Assembly: GCA_022385755.1 (NCBI GenBank)
Contig: MU278369.1
Coordinates: forward strand, 287,675 to 351,674
Length of the DNA stretch: 64,000 nucleotides
DNA from: Trametopsis cervina
Lineage: Eukaryota > Basidiomycota > Agaricomycetes > Polyporales > Irpicaceae
Direction: 5' to 3'
Below, piece by piece: positions 33,701 through 45,593 of this stretch; position 1 is the first letter of the stretch, and the number at the start of each line of letters is the position of its first letter. The notes beneath the pieces were generated by a model. The model made no database searches. It was not told the origin of the DNA and worked only from the letters and a program-made list of their open reading frames with translations. The translations under genes were made by a program, and so were the position numbers.

Positions 33701-36268
33701 TCTCGGAAGGACGTGTGTGTGGGTTGTATCGGTTCAACTCCGTTCTCAGCCACACCCCGGACAACGGATCCTAGATATGGAATGACTGCTTTGAAGTCTT
33801 TCGCGTCTTCCTCGCCCAAAAAGCCAACCCAAGCTTGCCACGACAGCGGTTCACGTGCAGTGAGGATTAGGGCCAGAATGTGTTGAATTTTGGAAATGAT
33901 GACCTCTTTGGTCGTAAATGGATCCCCTGCAACTGTAATCTGAACAAGCTGGTTGAGAACCGTGTCGTACAGCTGATAAAGTCCAGGATAAGGTTGTTTC
34001 GTGAGTTCGAGGAACCTATCCCTTGGCGATCCAGGTAACCGTTGTGTAACGAATGTGCATGCAGTAGCAGCCCATTGGAAGAGGCCCTCAGCGCGTTTGG
34101 TGAGGAATGGCACCCAGTCTGTCCTAATCTCGGCCCATTCTGACTCGGGGGTTTTCGTCATGAGTTCATGCTCTATAAACAGCCTGATGTCACCTTCAGC
34201 CTCGTGCTTTGTAATATCCATGGAATACACGCTGTCCAGTTCGCGGAGCTCGTTGACCGTACGACCGTCCGGACGTGAAGTGATGAGGAAGCGGATGTTG
34301 TCAGGCAAATTCTTATCCCTTGCCAAGCTCGAGAGACAATTCAGCAGGGCGTCGCGGTCCTTCTCCGCTACCTCGTCTATCGCATCAATGACCACAACAA
34401 CCGGTCCTACAAACCCGAGCTGCCGCGCAGGTTTTAGGATAAACTCTTCAAGCTGCCGAAGTGGAGATTGAGTAGTGCGTACTTCCCTATCGGACTTGAT
34501 AACCTCGACGAGTGCATGCCTCCATTCGTCGTCCACGTCTGCAAGGCCTCGCGAGATCGTGCTTAGAAAACGGTCAACGGACCGTTCAGTCTGCTGGGCT
34601 GCACTGAAGCAGAATGAAGCCCCAAGTCTTCGGAGAACCCTGAATTGGTGAGCGATTTCGTGTGCGATAGCAGATTTCCCGGATCCGGCAACACCAGTGA
34701 GAAGTAAAATCCGCTTCGACTGCTCGCCGTTGAGCGTTCCGTGGAGTCTGTCGCTGATGTCTTCGAGTAGCTTAGATCTCGTGCCTTCTAAACAACGCTT
34801 CTCGGGCACGCAGCCTGCGCCTTTCGCATACATCATGTCATCAAGGTAGCTTTTGGCGGCTGCAAGAGCCTCAGCTACGCTTTTCTTCGAAAATGCTGAT
34901 GACTTACTCATTTTGTCCACGTCGGCTTGAACCGATTCCGTGAGCTCCAAGGTACGCATCACCGAGATCTCCGTATAAATGGCTGCGTCTTGTCCAAACT
35001 GATTCATCAGCTCTCGTAAAGACTCGATTTGGGTAGTGAGTCTTTCTCTCGCTTTCCCCGAAATATTCTTCACAGTGCGCATGGCTCGATCCAAAGTCAG
35101 TTGATAGGTTCAAGGAACCCTGGCTGAGGTCAACTCACCAAAGTTATCGGTACGAACGTACTCCTGGATCAAGTGCGCGCATTCCAGAGTCGCGCATGCC
35201 AGTTTCTCGAAGTATTCCGCGTGCATCTCGATCTTCTCCAGTGGTGTCGCCTTGCGGGCAAACTCGTGTGCGTGCTTCATCGCCGCCACAAGATTGCGAA
35301 GCTGCTGATCGGTCTTAAGCTGGTCGTTGATCACCTGCTCCATCGCTCGCAAAAAATTTCCTTTCCCGATTTCAAGATGCACGTACCTTTGGTATTACTG
35401 AAAGCACCGTCAGCGCTGCGCGAGCGTACGGATGAACCTAATAAAAAAAAGGTTCTGAAGCTATCGCGACTGCCGAGGGCATACAAACGTACCTTGGAAA
35501 TGTCCTTCACCATGGTGGCAAATAATTTGACGCTCTCGAGCACGGGCTCCCATGTAACGGCATCCTCTTCGATGGTGTTCGATATTGTCCCCGCCTCTTC
35601 AATGTCACCAAACACCGTCTGCACCAATGCCGGTGCCACGTTCATACTCTTGGCGTCAGCATCTGCGCGCAACACAGCTTGGTCTACAGCTTCGGTGCGA
35701 GCTTGCACAGTGATTTTGCATCGTATGGTGGCTCCCGCGACAAGCATCACCTTGCTGTTGGAATTTCCTGGCCGTGTGAGCTGTAATGAGATATCTAAGG
35801 CTTATATATGTGAGTAAAGCGACCCCTAGACAGCTACCGAAGTGCTTCTTACCTTGATCAACTTTGGCGTCCAGTCTCGACTCAGGATCAATCCGAGCGA
35901 ACCCAACCGCCTTCTTCCAGCCAAGTGATTGGCGTTTGTACACGGTAAGGACAACGGGGGAGTTGTCAGACGCAGTACTAACATCAGTCAATATTGTATA
36001 TGCCATTTCCGATTGTGGCGGGAGACTTACTACGTGAACTGCTCAGTCCATGCCGGGCTCTTTGACCGTATGGCATCTGCCGTCCTGTCCGTGTTTCCGC
36101 CCATAGCAGTCGACACAAAATAACGGCCTGCACGACCAGGGAGGTTATCGCATCGTATGTCTTCATCGATGATGGTCAACCAAAGATTGAGCCGAAGAGG
36201 GACGAGAGCTCACCTGAAAGTGTGAAGTACTGCTGCGTATCACGCCCACTTGTTGCGCCTTCAGTCAT
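30768..36268 (-). CDS. NLR-3: C2-like / NACHT / 14x WD40 STAND receptor
   Basis: Intact paralogue of NLR-1 with the same exon plan. The start at 36266-36268 (MTEGATSGRDTQQYFTLSG) leads into C2-like exons (AGRYFVSTAMGG, then SPAWTEQFT, VVLTVYKRQSLGWKKAVGF). Helical exons follow (KVHPYARAALTVLSVIPK, IQEYVRTDNF), then the NACHT exon with Walker A GVAGSGKSAIAHE near 34690 and Walker B VVVVIDAIDEV near 34385. Fourteen WD40 repeats run from about 33030 to 31260. The final exon has the tail GQLLFWVPPDYRAGL and stops at 30768. Junctions were checked by frame: the intron at about 35087-35140 must use acceptor GATCGAG, which restores alignment to NLR-1. Closest to NLR-2 in the WD40 region. Predicted cytosolic non-self sensor; the ligand is unknown. 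Confidence 0.88.
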
Positions 36269-36828
36269 TGTCCGCAGGGGACGCCTCCTTCTTGCCAAAG
36301 ACCACAGAGGCAATGAGATAAGTGGTTGTGGGCATATATTCCATTTCCCGCCACGTTGTAATGGCACGGATGCATGACCGTGGGGATGTCGACTCGGGTC
36401 TAGGCAAAGCCACGCAGCTGAGTCGAGGGCGCCTTGGTTGACTGAACCTTGTCAGTGACGCCGTGCATGCTGGTATATCGATTGTGAAAATCTTCGGTAG
36501 AATTCGATGCACGGACTCTGTAGGGATTGGTCAGAGATGATGATGGTGATGGTGATGGCTTTAGACCATGAATACAATGCACGTGGCAGCCAGGCCCTGT
36601 TTACCATATATAGATGAATACCCACGCCACCGCGCAGTTACTTCTCGGCCAAGGCCCTCATCCATCGTCTCCCATGCCAGTCCCATGCCCCCATCATTGT
36701 CTCGCATCCCTAGCTATTTTCCCCGTGGGGGGTTTTTTATTTACTTATTTGCTTTTAAGAATTTATCAGTCTTTCTACGGAACATGGTTCATTAAATCTC
36801 CTCGCGCCTGGCATTCGGATTGCTTCAA

Positions 36829-36926
36829 CATCAGGAAACAGGAATATGTCTACAGGCGCTGTATAACGCTCTGTAGCGCTGCGTAGCTGCTGGTAGCTCG
36901 CGTAGCACCATTCTTGTTTCCTGATG
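36829..36926. repeat. MITE-like inverted repeat, 98 bp
   Basis: Arms CATCAGGAAACAGGAAT (36829-36845) and, inverted, 36910-36926, matching at 16 of 17 positions around a 64-base centre. No coding capacity. No clear target-site duplication was seen, so it may be a small non-autonomous element or simply a hairpin. Confidence 0.5.
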
Positions 36927-37335
36927 AAGAACGGCCATCCCTTACAATCGCGGCGTTAGTGGTCAATTACTTATAAAATTTGAGTTGTGCACTAATTCTG
37001 GTATATCATTAGGAACATTGCATGAGCCAGCAATCAGTCGTGGACTCGAGCCTTCCTGACTTACCGGATCCGCTGCTGTCAGAGAATCACAACGCTGAGC
37101 ATCCCCTCCTGATATACAGGTAGCGTGCTAATCATGGGAGGCTCATAGAGGTCATTCCAATATGCAGACGGATCATGTGGTCATGTGGCAGTGTAGGTCT
37201 CATAGCCGACCACCACCACCCCGAACGGCAAGGCAGAACTCAGAGGCACTATCCTTCGTACATAAATATGCGAATCTTGTTCGTATGTATCCTGGTCAGT
37301 TCAACGGATTCCGAACCTTACTGACCGGCACATTT

Positions 37336-37425
37336 AACAACAGCAGTATTTAAACAAGCTGATCCATAGAAGTCGAAAACGGCGGCATGTCGTTCGTTTC
37401 CGCGCTGCATGCTGTTCTCGTACAA
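37336..37425. repeat. Dispersed repeat flanking NLR copies, copy 2
   Basis: Partner of 21306-21400. It lies about 1.1 kb upstream of the NLR-3 start. Confidence 0.6.
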
Positions 37426-37536
37426 TCTAACGTACTGGATGCGCTACGCATTGTTTTGCAACAGATTTACAGATGTCTGTGCCTCTGTCATATCCTCTTC
37501 TATTCAAGAAACCTGTCGTAACACTCGAAGTACTTC

Positions 37537-39611
37537 TCACGTAGCGGCAAAGGACTCCACGCCTTGCAAGACTACTCCGCGCTGGATGAGCGTTATGTTA
37601 ATCTCATGTCCATCATGATGAAGCTGATCACACATACCTTTCGGGGGCAACTTTCTGTGACACGCTGACATCCCCATACTTTCACATCTGAAATGTGAGT
37701 ACAACGCTCCATAAGTTCCTTGATCACCCAGTCGTCTGCCTCTCTGCACCATCCAATGTCCAGTTTCATCAACTTGGGTGCGTTCTTGGCAATATCCGCT
37801 AATATTTTCTGTGGGGTAGCTTTCCATCCGTTGATGTTCAGCTCCTCGAGCATTGGGCCAGAATGCTTCAACAGGGATGTGAGGGCTAACCCTGCCAGCT
37901 CGTGGCACCGCGAGAAGTCTGCTGAGATTAGGGGCGGATTGGGGGAGCCATCTTCGACTGTCTCCTCCCAAGTGTCGAAGAATTCTGCGACACCAGCGTC
38001 GGTGAGATCCGGCAATCCAGACAAGACAAGCGTTTTCAAGTTCCGCATGTTGGGCTTGAGACCTTGATATAAGAACCCGTCGCTCAGTAGGACGTTGCCC
38101 GAGAGATCCAGGTGGAGCAGGTTTTGGCCGATAGACTCCATCAATCCAACTAATGCCTCCGTAGACAGTGCCTCAGGATCGCCAGGGTACGATAAGTCAA
38201 GGTACGTTAGCTGTCCTCCCAGTGTCTTGAGTTGCGAAATGAAATCGTCTGACATTTGGCCGATTTCTTTCAGGCGGAGTTCCTTCATTTTTGTGCAATT
38301 TTGAACAAGGAACTGTGCGCATGTAATATCGAAGCGCGGACTTTGTGTGATCAAAAAACCTTCGAGATCTTGGTGCTTCTGGAAAAAGGTTTGCCAGGTG
38401 TTTGCATGGACAAGGAAGGGTCCGAGTAGCTCCAGGCGTCGAAGCATTGGCAGAGATGTCGCCCACGTGTTGACTACGTCGTTGTTCATGCAGCCGCAAT
38501 AATCCAACCGCAGACTCACCAGGTTGGGATTGAGAGCTGCCAGAGTAATCATCGCCGGGGGCAGCAGGTCTTTGAGAGAAAATCAATGGGCTTCAGCAAG
38601 GATGATCAATATAAACGCACTGGTAGCATCGTATAATGTCAAGGTCGTGTTCTGAATGTCATAGAAGAGACTAACGTTCTGTGCTGTCCTGTGCGAGATA
38701 TGGATATAGTAGTGAATACTGCGAAGCAGATGGCACCACTTACAGGCTTCTATCCTTCGCAATTGCTTTCGCAATTCTGTCTAGATTCATACTTCCGATA
38801 TCACCAAGCGCCTCAACATCGTCGATGTGACCGCTGATGACCCGGACGCACATCGACGCCAGAGTTCCAATGCGTCGTTCTTCAAAATGAGCGACGCTGC
38901 GCTTCTCAGTAGCCTGCTTGCGCTTCTTGGCGATGGAAGGCTTTTTAAAGGGATCTGCACCAGACGCTTTATAGCAGGGATGACATAGATACCCAGGAAG
39001 CGGATTGGCAGCCATCGTGTATTTGGTCTAGATAAGGGTGGGTATGCAAGAATTATGGTAGAGAAGTGTCACGTACTACGGTGAATTGCTTTTCACACTT
39101 TGCACACTGACAGAAACTACCAACTGCGGGCTTCGATATGTCTTTGCTCATCTTCGACAGCCTAGTGTATGCATCTTCATCTTCACTATCATTGTCATCG
39201 TCCTTCTTTGCTGACTTCTTCGCTTGAGCTTTAAGTCTTGCCTCCTGAGCCTTGGTGACCTTTCTTTTCTTTTGCGGCGGCTTCTCTGCTTCACTATCAT
39301 CCAGATTGTCCGACGCGTACTCACGCTGGTCCTGCATATTTCATTTGATGAGAACTACCTCGCATCTAGCCCACGTCAGGCGCACCGTATGCTGCTGCAA
39401 ATCTTCCTCCAGTGGGGGTTCTGCTTCGTTGCTCGGACCAGCAACTGGCTGCTCCGTTGTGCGGGTCTGAGCACGCCTGGCAACTGTTGTGGGAGTGATC
39501 CCTTGCTCCTACGACACGTGAGTCTCCATGGTGTCTCGAAATTTGAAAGCATACCCGTAAGAACTCAGTTAGAGCTGATGTTGGGCCGCGGACGTTATTG
39601 CGCCTACTCAT
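37537..39611 (-). CDS. RAD7: DNA repair protein Rad7, leucine-rich repeat
   Basis: Component of the global-genome nucleotide excision repair machinery that, with Rad16 and Elc1 in yeast, acts on damage in non-transcribed DNA. The N-terminus MSRRNNVRGPTSALTEFLR is typical of the family. It is followed by a basic, coiled segment and a Cys pair region (FCQCAKCEKQF, then GYLCHPCYKASG) that probably binds zinc. The rest is leucine-rich repeats (LVSLRLDYCGCMNNDVV, LTYLDLSYPGD, LKTLVLSGLPDLTDAGVAEF). A small exon at about 38630-38690 (LFYDIQNTTLTLYDAT) is needed to keep the frame between 38740 and 38570. The last exon reads RGVVLQGVESFAAT, stopping at 37537. The gene is intact. Confidence 0.87.
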
Positions 39612-40007
39612 GTTGCCGACAGTGGTGGTGTGCCAGAGCCCTAGTGTTTGGCAAAGGCGCGACTCATTAGGACCAAAACAACGTCAAATAAAAACTACAC
39701 GATCAGGTGACTTTATTGTTACGGCCGACCTCGTTCTGCGCAGTATATCGTAGATGGATCGAAAGAGCACGCTGCAACTGCCAGCCGCTTTGGCCCCATG
39801 ACATATGCCAGTGAGCACAAACACATAGCACCAGCTGAGGACCTACAATAGACATTCGTACATAAGGGAAGGGCACCCTGCGTTTTTCGGTAACATGTCG
39901 ACGATGTCGGGTGTTAATTCCACCAAGCATTATTAAATATACAGAATATATGGGGAGGGCACCATGTACATATGTCTGGGCCACAAAAAATAACGCCGAA
40001 GATGTGG
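39612..40007. other. Intergenic: RAD7 promoter / PAF1 3' end
   Basis: A 396-base gap between two minus-strand genes. No coding signal. It should hold the RAD7 promoter and the PAF1 polyadenylation signal. An AATATA-rich stretch at 39930-39950 is just downstream of the PAF1 stop in its transcription direction. Confidence 0.5.
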
Positions 40008-41619
40008 TCAGTCCCCCAGCGCATCCAAGGGGTCGATGGGTTCTGCATCTCCATTATCAGGCAACGTGTGAACCTCTCCCTCTGCGTCCTCTATCTCAAC
40101 TTCTCCCTCAGCGTCTGCATCACCACCAGTGAGGAGGTACACAGGATCCAGGACCTCCGCTGCGGTCTCCTCTCGCTCTCGTTCTTCCTCCTCGGACATC
40201 TTTGTATGTTTGAGTCTGATGATATGCCACTTCTTCGTCTCTTGGCCGTAGGACTGGTCAAATAGAAGTTCTGTCATTGTCACGTGCAAATCCTGAAGGC
40301 TACGTTACTCACATTGATACGTCTCTTCTTCAGAACCATCTTCCGCTCGATGTTCTTGTAGTAAGCACCTTTGGCTCGGGGACGAGATGGTTTGATTTCC
40401 TCATCTGCAGTTGATTCTGACTCGCCCACACCGTCATCTAGAACAAGTAGGAACTCGTTCGGCACCTCCTGTTCTACCCGCATGACTTCATAGTCGCGCA
40501 CAAAATGGAATGCAGTCGCCTGAACTTATTCAGCTTTGTTATGACAAACAAAGGAGATTTGTTTACCTCTTCATCCTCATCTTGTTCACCATTAACTGGG
40601 CGGGCCATCCTGGCTTCCTTGAACTCAACGGCTGTTTGGTCTTCCTTTGTCAGATAGTATGCAAGGAAATGGTCGCCATCGGACTCCATGGGACGGAGAA
40701 CGGCACAATCCAACCGCGGGTCATCCTCCTGGTCGAAGTCAGTGTTAGTCGAACTCGAGTAATATAATAACTTTATCACCTCCAGAGGTCGAGCCCTGTC
40801 TCCCGGGCGTTCAGAGAACCGGAATAAATCGTACGCGTTTGCCCAGATGTCAGCATCTGGCAGTACTTCGAATGATTCCACAGCTGTGACATTCCTTTTG
40901 TTGGGATGTTTAAGAGCAGTAAGGTCGAAGTCCTCGAGGCTCGCGAATGAGGCCTCAATGTCCTTTATCTGAGCCGCATGCGAAACGTCTATAGAAGCTT
41001 CCGGAATATATTTCCTACAGAGCGCATGAGTATATCTCGTAAAGATAGTTCGCGGAGAGTCGTACGTTTCCTGGGGAGCTGCTACTCGCGAGATGACCTC
41101 TCTTTCTCTGTGGTCTGTCTTTCTCAGCCAGGACACGTTCGCCACCGACGTAGGTGTAGAAGTGCCAGAGCCCGATGCTCCGTAGGATGCAGCAGAGGTG
41201 TTCAAATCTAGTAGTAGGAATTGGTCTTTGGGGTCAAGCTCAGGTAATGCCGCGGGATTGGGGTTGAGATCTACACTCTTTTCAATGCGTGAACAATACG
41301 AGGAAGATAGTCCCCGCACCAGAGTCATCTGCACCGTCCTCCCACAAACTCTCGAACTTGCTAAGGTCCAGCGGCATTCCACACTCTGCATCAACAATCA
41401 TGGGCAATGGCATCTCGCTCGCAATGTCATTGAGAAACTCTGGTCTTGTGTAGCGCAACGGGTTCGTTGGAATGTCCAACAGTTTGGGAGGGCATGGGGG
41501 TGCTGGTAGAGGGTTCGAGTATCGTACTCGCACCAGAAGATCTAGTTTGCTGTGTTCATGGATCATCAGCAGCGCACGCTATGTATGCAGGCGACAACTT
41601 GCCTCTTTTTGAAGCTCAT
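40008..41619 (-). CDS. PAF1: RNA polymerase II-associated factor Paf1
   Basis: Core subunit of the nuclear PAF1 complex, which travels with elongating RNA polymerase II and supports histone H2B ubiquitination and H3 methylation. The start at 41617-41619 codes MSFKKS and is joined to KLDLLVRVRYSNPLPAPPCP by a short intron with a GC donor (AG|GCAAGT). Family blocks follow: PEFLNDIASEMPLPMIVDAE, DPKDQFLLLDLN, WLRKTDHREREVISRVAAPQ, YDSPRTIFTRYTHALCRKY, and the C-terminal domain KIEASFASLEDFD-like through DYEVMRVEQEVPNEFLLVLD and GAYYKNIERKMVLKKRR. It ends in an acidic tail at 40008. The intron after WEDGADDS must end at GTGTAG to keep the frame. Divergent from MAK21. Confidence 0.88.
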
Positions 41620-41835
41620 CTTTTCCAGCCCAAGTGTATCTGCGACAAGAGTTAATACGTTGAGTTGGGTGCGGCCATTGTGTAAACGCCCAATGATGTT
41701 ACGCTGCCGAGTCCAAAATTTCGGTAAGCGCCACTGCACGGCTTCAATCATCTCTACCACAACTATCGTGTAGTAGTCCCTCAAAGGCCTATTTGGACGG
41801 GGCTTGGTGACTCTATTGTCTGTCCTCTTTTTTCC
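41620..41835. promoter_or_regulatory. Shared PAF1-MAK21 bidirectional promoter region
   Basis: Only 216 bases separate the start codons of two divergent housekeeping genes. The interval contains a CCAAT motif (CGCCCAATGATG near 41690) and a pyrimidine-rich stretch just before the MAK21 ATG. Promoter function is inferred from position. Confidence 0.6.
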
Positions 41836-44800
41836 ATGGCGCGAACGCCGAAGATACACATAGAGGGGCAGGAGAAACCCTCGAAGAAATCTGAGCAGTC
41901 CCGGAAGAAGAAAGTTAATTTGGAGGAGCATGTCGTCGCGCTAGGCGGTGAGCAAGCGGATATAGAATTGGTGCAGGGCTCGCGAGATGCGCAGCTGGTA
42001 CAAGGGGAGACCGAGGAAGATGTACGTCTTGATACTACGAATCTGCGCTACAGAGGTTAACACTGTCGCATCGCACATCATAGCCAAAGTTAAAGGATGA
42101 TGTTTCCAAATTTCTTTCTGACCTCAGCCTTGGAAAGAATTCAGCTTCTCGGTCAAAGAGCAAGAATAAGCTCGAGCCTGTCCAGCGTCCCGAAGCCCCG
42201 AAAGCCAGATCCCAAAAGAAAGCTAAAAACCAGAAAGAACCCGCGCCAGAGTCTCCGGCAGAGGTTCCTGCGGCAACGCTAGCCGTCACTGGTGTCAAAT
42301 CAAGCAACGGTAATGGCAAGTTGTTGTTCTCAGCCAACGCACATTGGTATACCGCGACTCTTCCGCTCCCCTCCCAGCCGAAACCGCTTCCGAGCCCCTC
42401 ATCTTCCCAGATCGCCTCTCTCTCCCAACGGGCAGCATCTCTCTTCGAAAAGGATACAGAGACATACCAAGCGTCCTCCACGTTCACTGGGAAGAGTACC
42501 TCCGACACCCATTTTCTGAACACTATCCTGTCGAAGGGTACCTTGTCGGATAGGCTCAGTGCACTCACTTTGCTGGTCCAAGCGAGCCCGGTGCACAACA
42601 CGAAGGCGTTGGACACGTTGAAGGGTATGGCTGAGCGGGGACGCGGGAAAGGCGGGAGGGACGAAGGTCTCAAGGCCGTGCGGTGTGTCGTCGATTGGTG
42701 GATCGGCGGCGGCGCGCCTTCGCGCAAGCTACGATATTTCCGCGACCAGCCATTACTCCATCCATCTGTGACCGACCAACATCTTATCTCATGGCACTTT
42801 GAAGATTGGCTAAAGAAGTATTTCTTTGCCATCCTACAAATACTCGAGGTGATTACACTACATAACTCATATCACCGTCTGCGATACTCACATCTCCCAT
42901 AGACATATTCCCTCGACCCGCTTCCCTACGTCCGCACCCAAGCTCTTTCGTTTATTACCACTCTCCTGCGCGAAAAACCCGAACAAGAACAGAACCTACT
43001 GCGGCTACTCGTAAACAAAATGGTGAGCACTCCTCGCCCTCTCGCTCGCACCCGTATCGAGCCTCATTTAATTTCTTTCTTGACAGGGCGACACAGAGAA
43101 ATCTGTCTGTTCGCGAGCGTCGTACCACCTCCTGCAGGTCCTACAAGCTCACCCCGCCATGAAAAGCGTGATCGTACGCGAAGTTCGTTCGCTCGTGTTC
43201 AAGCAGGCAGGCTCAACCTCAACCACCACCGCAGGAGCAGACTCCGGCCACAACTCACACATCCGGTTCGGCGACTCCGAGGGCAAATCCGGCAACACTA
43301 AAGGCAAGGGGAAGGACAAGACGTCACGCAGCGACGGCAAGAGCCCGACGATGGAGCGCTGGAACTCGCATGCGTGGTACTACGCCGCGGTCACGCTCAA
43401 CCAGGTCGTCTTGACGGCGAACGACCACGACCGGGACGTCGCGCGGACCCTGATCGACCTCTACTTTGAGATGTTCCGGGAGATCCTGGGCGGTACCGTC
43501 GGCGGCGGCGGCGAAGACGACCCGCACAGCAAGGCCGACGCAGCAGACGACGAAACCGCGCCGCAGTCGTCCTCCGCGTCGAAGCGAAAGGGCAAAGCGA
43601 AAGAAACACGCGGAGACGCAGGCTTCGCCGAAGTCGAGGACGCGAACTCGCGGCTGATCAGCGCGGTGCTGACGGGCGTGAACCGCGCCCTGCCGTTCGC
43701 GAAGGTCGACATGGACGTCGGCGGCGGCGGCGTGTTCAAGACGCACATCGACACGCTCTTCCTCATCACGCACACCTCGACGTTCAACATCTCGCTCCAG
43801 GCGCTGCTGCTTATCCTGCAGATCGTCGCGAACTTCCCGGCGGGCGCCGCGAGCACGTCGAAGGACGCTGCTGCGTCGTTTTTTACGACCCTTACGGATC
43901 GGTTTTATAGGACGCTTTATGCGTCGTTGGCTGATCAGAGATTGGGCACGTCGAATAAACAGGCGATGTACCTCAACCTCGTTTTTAAAGCCCTCAAGGC
44001 GGATAAGAACCTCGAGCGGGTCAAGGCGTTCGTCCGTCGGTTCATACAGGTGCTTGCCGTCGGCATCGGCGGTTCGAGCGGCGTAGAGTTCATCACAGGC
44101 GGACTCTATCTGCTTGGCGAGGTGAGTTCCAGTTTCCTCAGCTAGAGAATTTTTATTGAGAGTTTTCTGCAGCTCTTTGGTACTATCCCCGGCCTGCGCA
44201 GCATGTTCACCGTCCCAGCGACGACAAACACAGATGCAGAGACATACGATCCGCGCAAGTGTGACCCCCAATACGCACACGCATCCGCGTCGCCCCTCTA
44301 CGAACTTGTACGTCCTCCCATCCCTCTTATCCCATCCTACCGCTCACTCACAAAAACAAAACACAGCTTCCCCTCCTCCACCACTACCACCCCGCCGTCT
44401 CCCTACACGCGCGCCAGCTCCTCTCCTCACAGCCCGTAACAGCCACGCCCGACCTCTCGCTCAACACGCTCTCGCATTTCCTCGACCGGTTCGTGTTCAA
44501 AAACCCGAAGAAGCCGAAGGCGAAGGGCGCGAGCGCTATGCAGCCTGCTGCGTCGGGCGATGCAGCGGGAGGGGCGGGAGGGGTGAAGCTGCTTAGGGGG
44601 GAGGTGGCGAATGGGGAGGGGCCGATTAATGAGGAAAAGTTTTGGAGGAGGAGGGTGGAGGATGTGCCTGTTGATGAGGTTAGTATTTTTCTCTCTTTTT
44701 TTTTGAGGTGGTGGAGTGAAAGGATGGATGACTAATTGGTGTGGTGTGGTGTAGATATTCTTTTACAAGTATTTCAACCAGAAGGATGTGAAGGAGAAGA

Positions 44801-45510
44801 GTATGGCGAGTAAGGTTAAGAAGCGGAAGAATAAAGGCGATGAGGAGGACGCCGATAGTGAAGAAGGAGATGATGACAATGACGACGCGGTCGACGGCGC
44901 GGAGGAAGAAGCCGACAAGGATAATGACGATGAGGAAGGGAACAGCGACGCAGAGGAAGCAGAGATCTGGAAGGTCAGTCATCCTTCCACCGCTCCCCTC
45001 TCTAACAACTCTAACTAACCGACATTGTAGGCGATGAAAGCGTCCCTCCCTGCCGAACTGCAGGACGAGGACTTGTCGATGGACAGCGACGACGTGCCGG
45101 AGGACTTGGATGACAGTGAGGAGGAAGATGGCGGTGTTGATGTGAGTGGTGATGACGAAGATGTGAGCGAGGCGGAGGAAGAGGAAGAAGAGGAGGATGA
45201 AGATGAAGAAAAGGAAGATGAAGAAGAAGATGAGGACGACGCGATATCGCTCGTTGAAGCATCCGACAACGAAGACCTCGTCTCCCTCGACGCGCTCATC
45301 GACTTCGACGGCCCTCACTCATCATCCGACGCGGACCCCGACGAAGAAGAATGGGGCGGCCTCGATGCAGGCTCGACCAAGCGCAAACGTGCCGCTGTCG
45401 AAGAAGACGACACGAAGAAGAAACGCAAGAAGATCCGCTCGTTGCCCACGTTCGCGAGTTATGAGGAGTACGCGAAGATGATCGAGGATGGGCCGGAGGA
45501 TAATATCTGA
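41836..45510 (+). CDS. MAK21: Ribosome biogenesis protein Mak21/Noc1 (CBF domain)
   Basis: Nucleolar factor needed for assembly and transport of 60S pre-ribosomal particles, working with Noc2. The start MARTPKIHIEGQEKPSKKSE (41836) opens a lysine-rich N-terminus. The core carries LFSANAHWYTATLPLPSQ, AVRCVVDWWIGGGAPSRKLR, VSYHLL-like SRASYHLLQVLQAHPAMK, and the CCAAT-binding-factor domain (ALPFAKVDMD, HIDTLFLITHTSTFNISLQA, DRFYRTLYASLADQRLG, QAMYLNLVFKALKADKNLER, VAVGIGG-type segment). Then come LPLLHHYHPAVSLHARQLL and KYFNQKDVKEK. The C-terminus is a long Asp/Glu-rich tract (about 44840-45250) before KKRKKIRSLPTFASYEEYAK and the stop at 45510. Seven or so short introns. Intact and of usual length. 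Confidence 0.88.
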
Positions 45511-45593
45511 TGTCACGTACAATCTTGTTTATGTGATGAGATTAATAAAAGTATAGTACAGTGCTCCGAGCTCATTCATTCGTGTGTGTACGA

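Larger units (their letters stand above)
36269..37536. other. Intergenic: NLR-3 promoter to RAD7 3' end; boundary of accessory region
   Basis: No gene supported. It contains a short hairpin element (36829-36926) and the second copy of a dispersed repeat (37336-37425), both listed separately, plus a small GATGGT microsatellite near 36536-36562. Beyond this interval, genes are intact, conserved and closely packed. Confidence 0.55.

Noticed and set aside
43324..44280. Long minus-strand open frame (318 codons)
   Set aside because: Antisense shadow of the GC-rich MAK21 exon; Arg-rich composition and no domain.
44680..45318. Minus-strand hydrophobic frame
   Set aside because: Antisense of the Asp/Glu-rich tract of MAK21, which reads as Phe/Leu/Ile/Val on the other strand.
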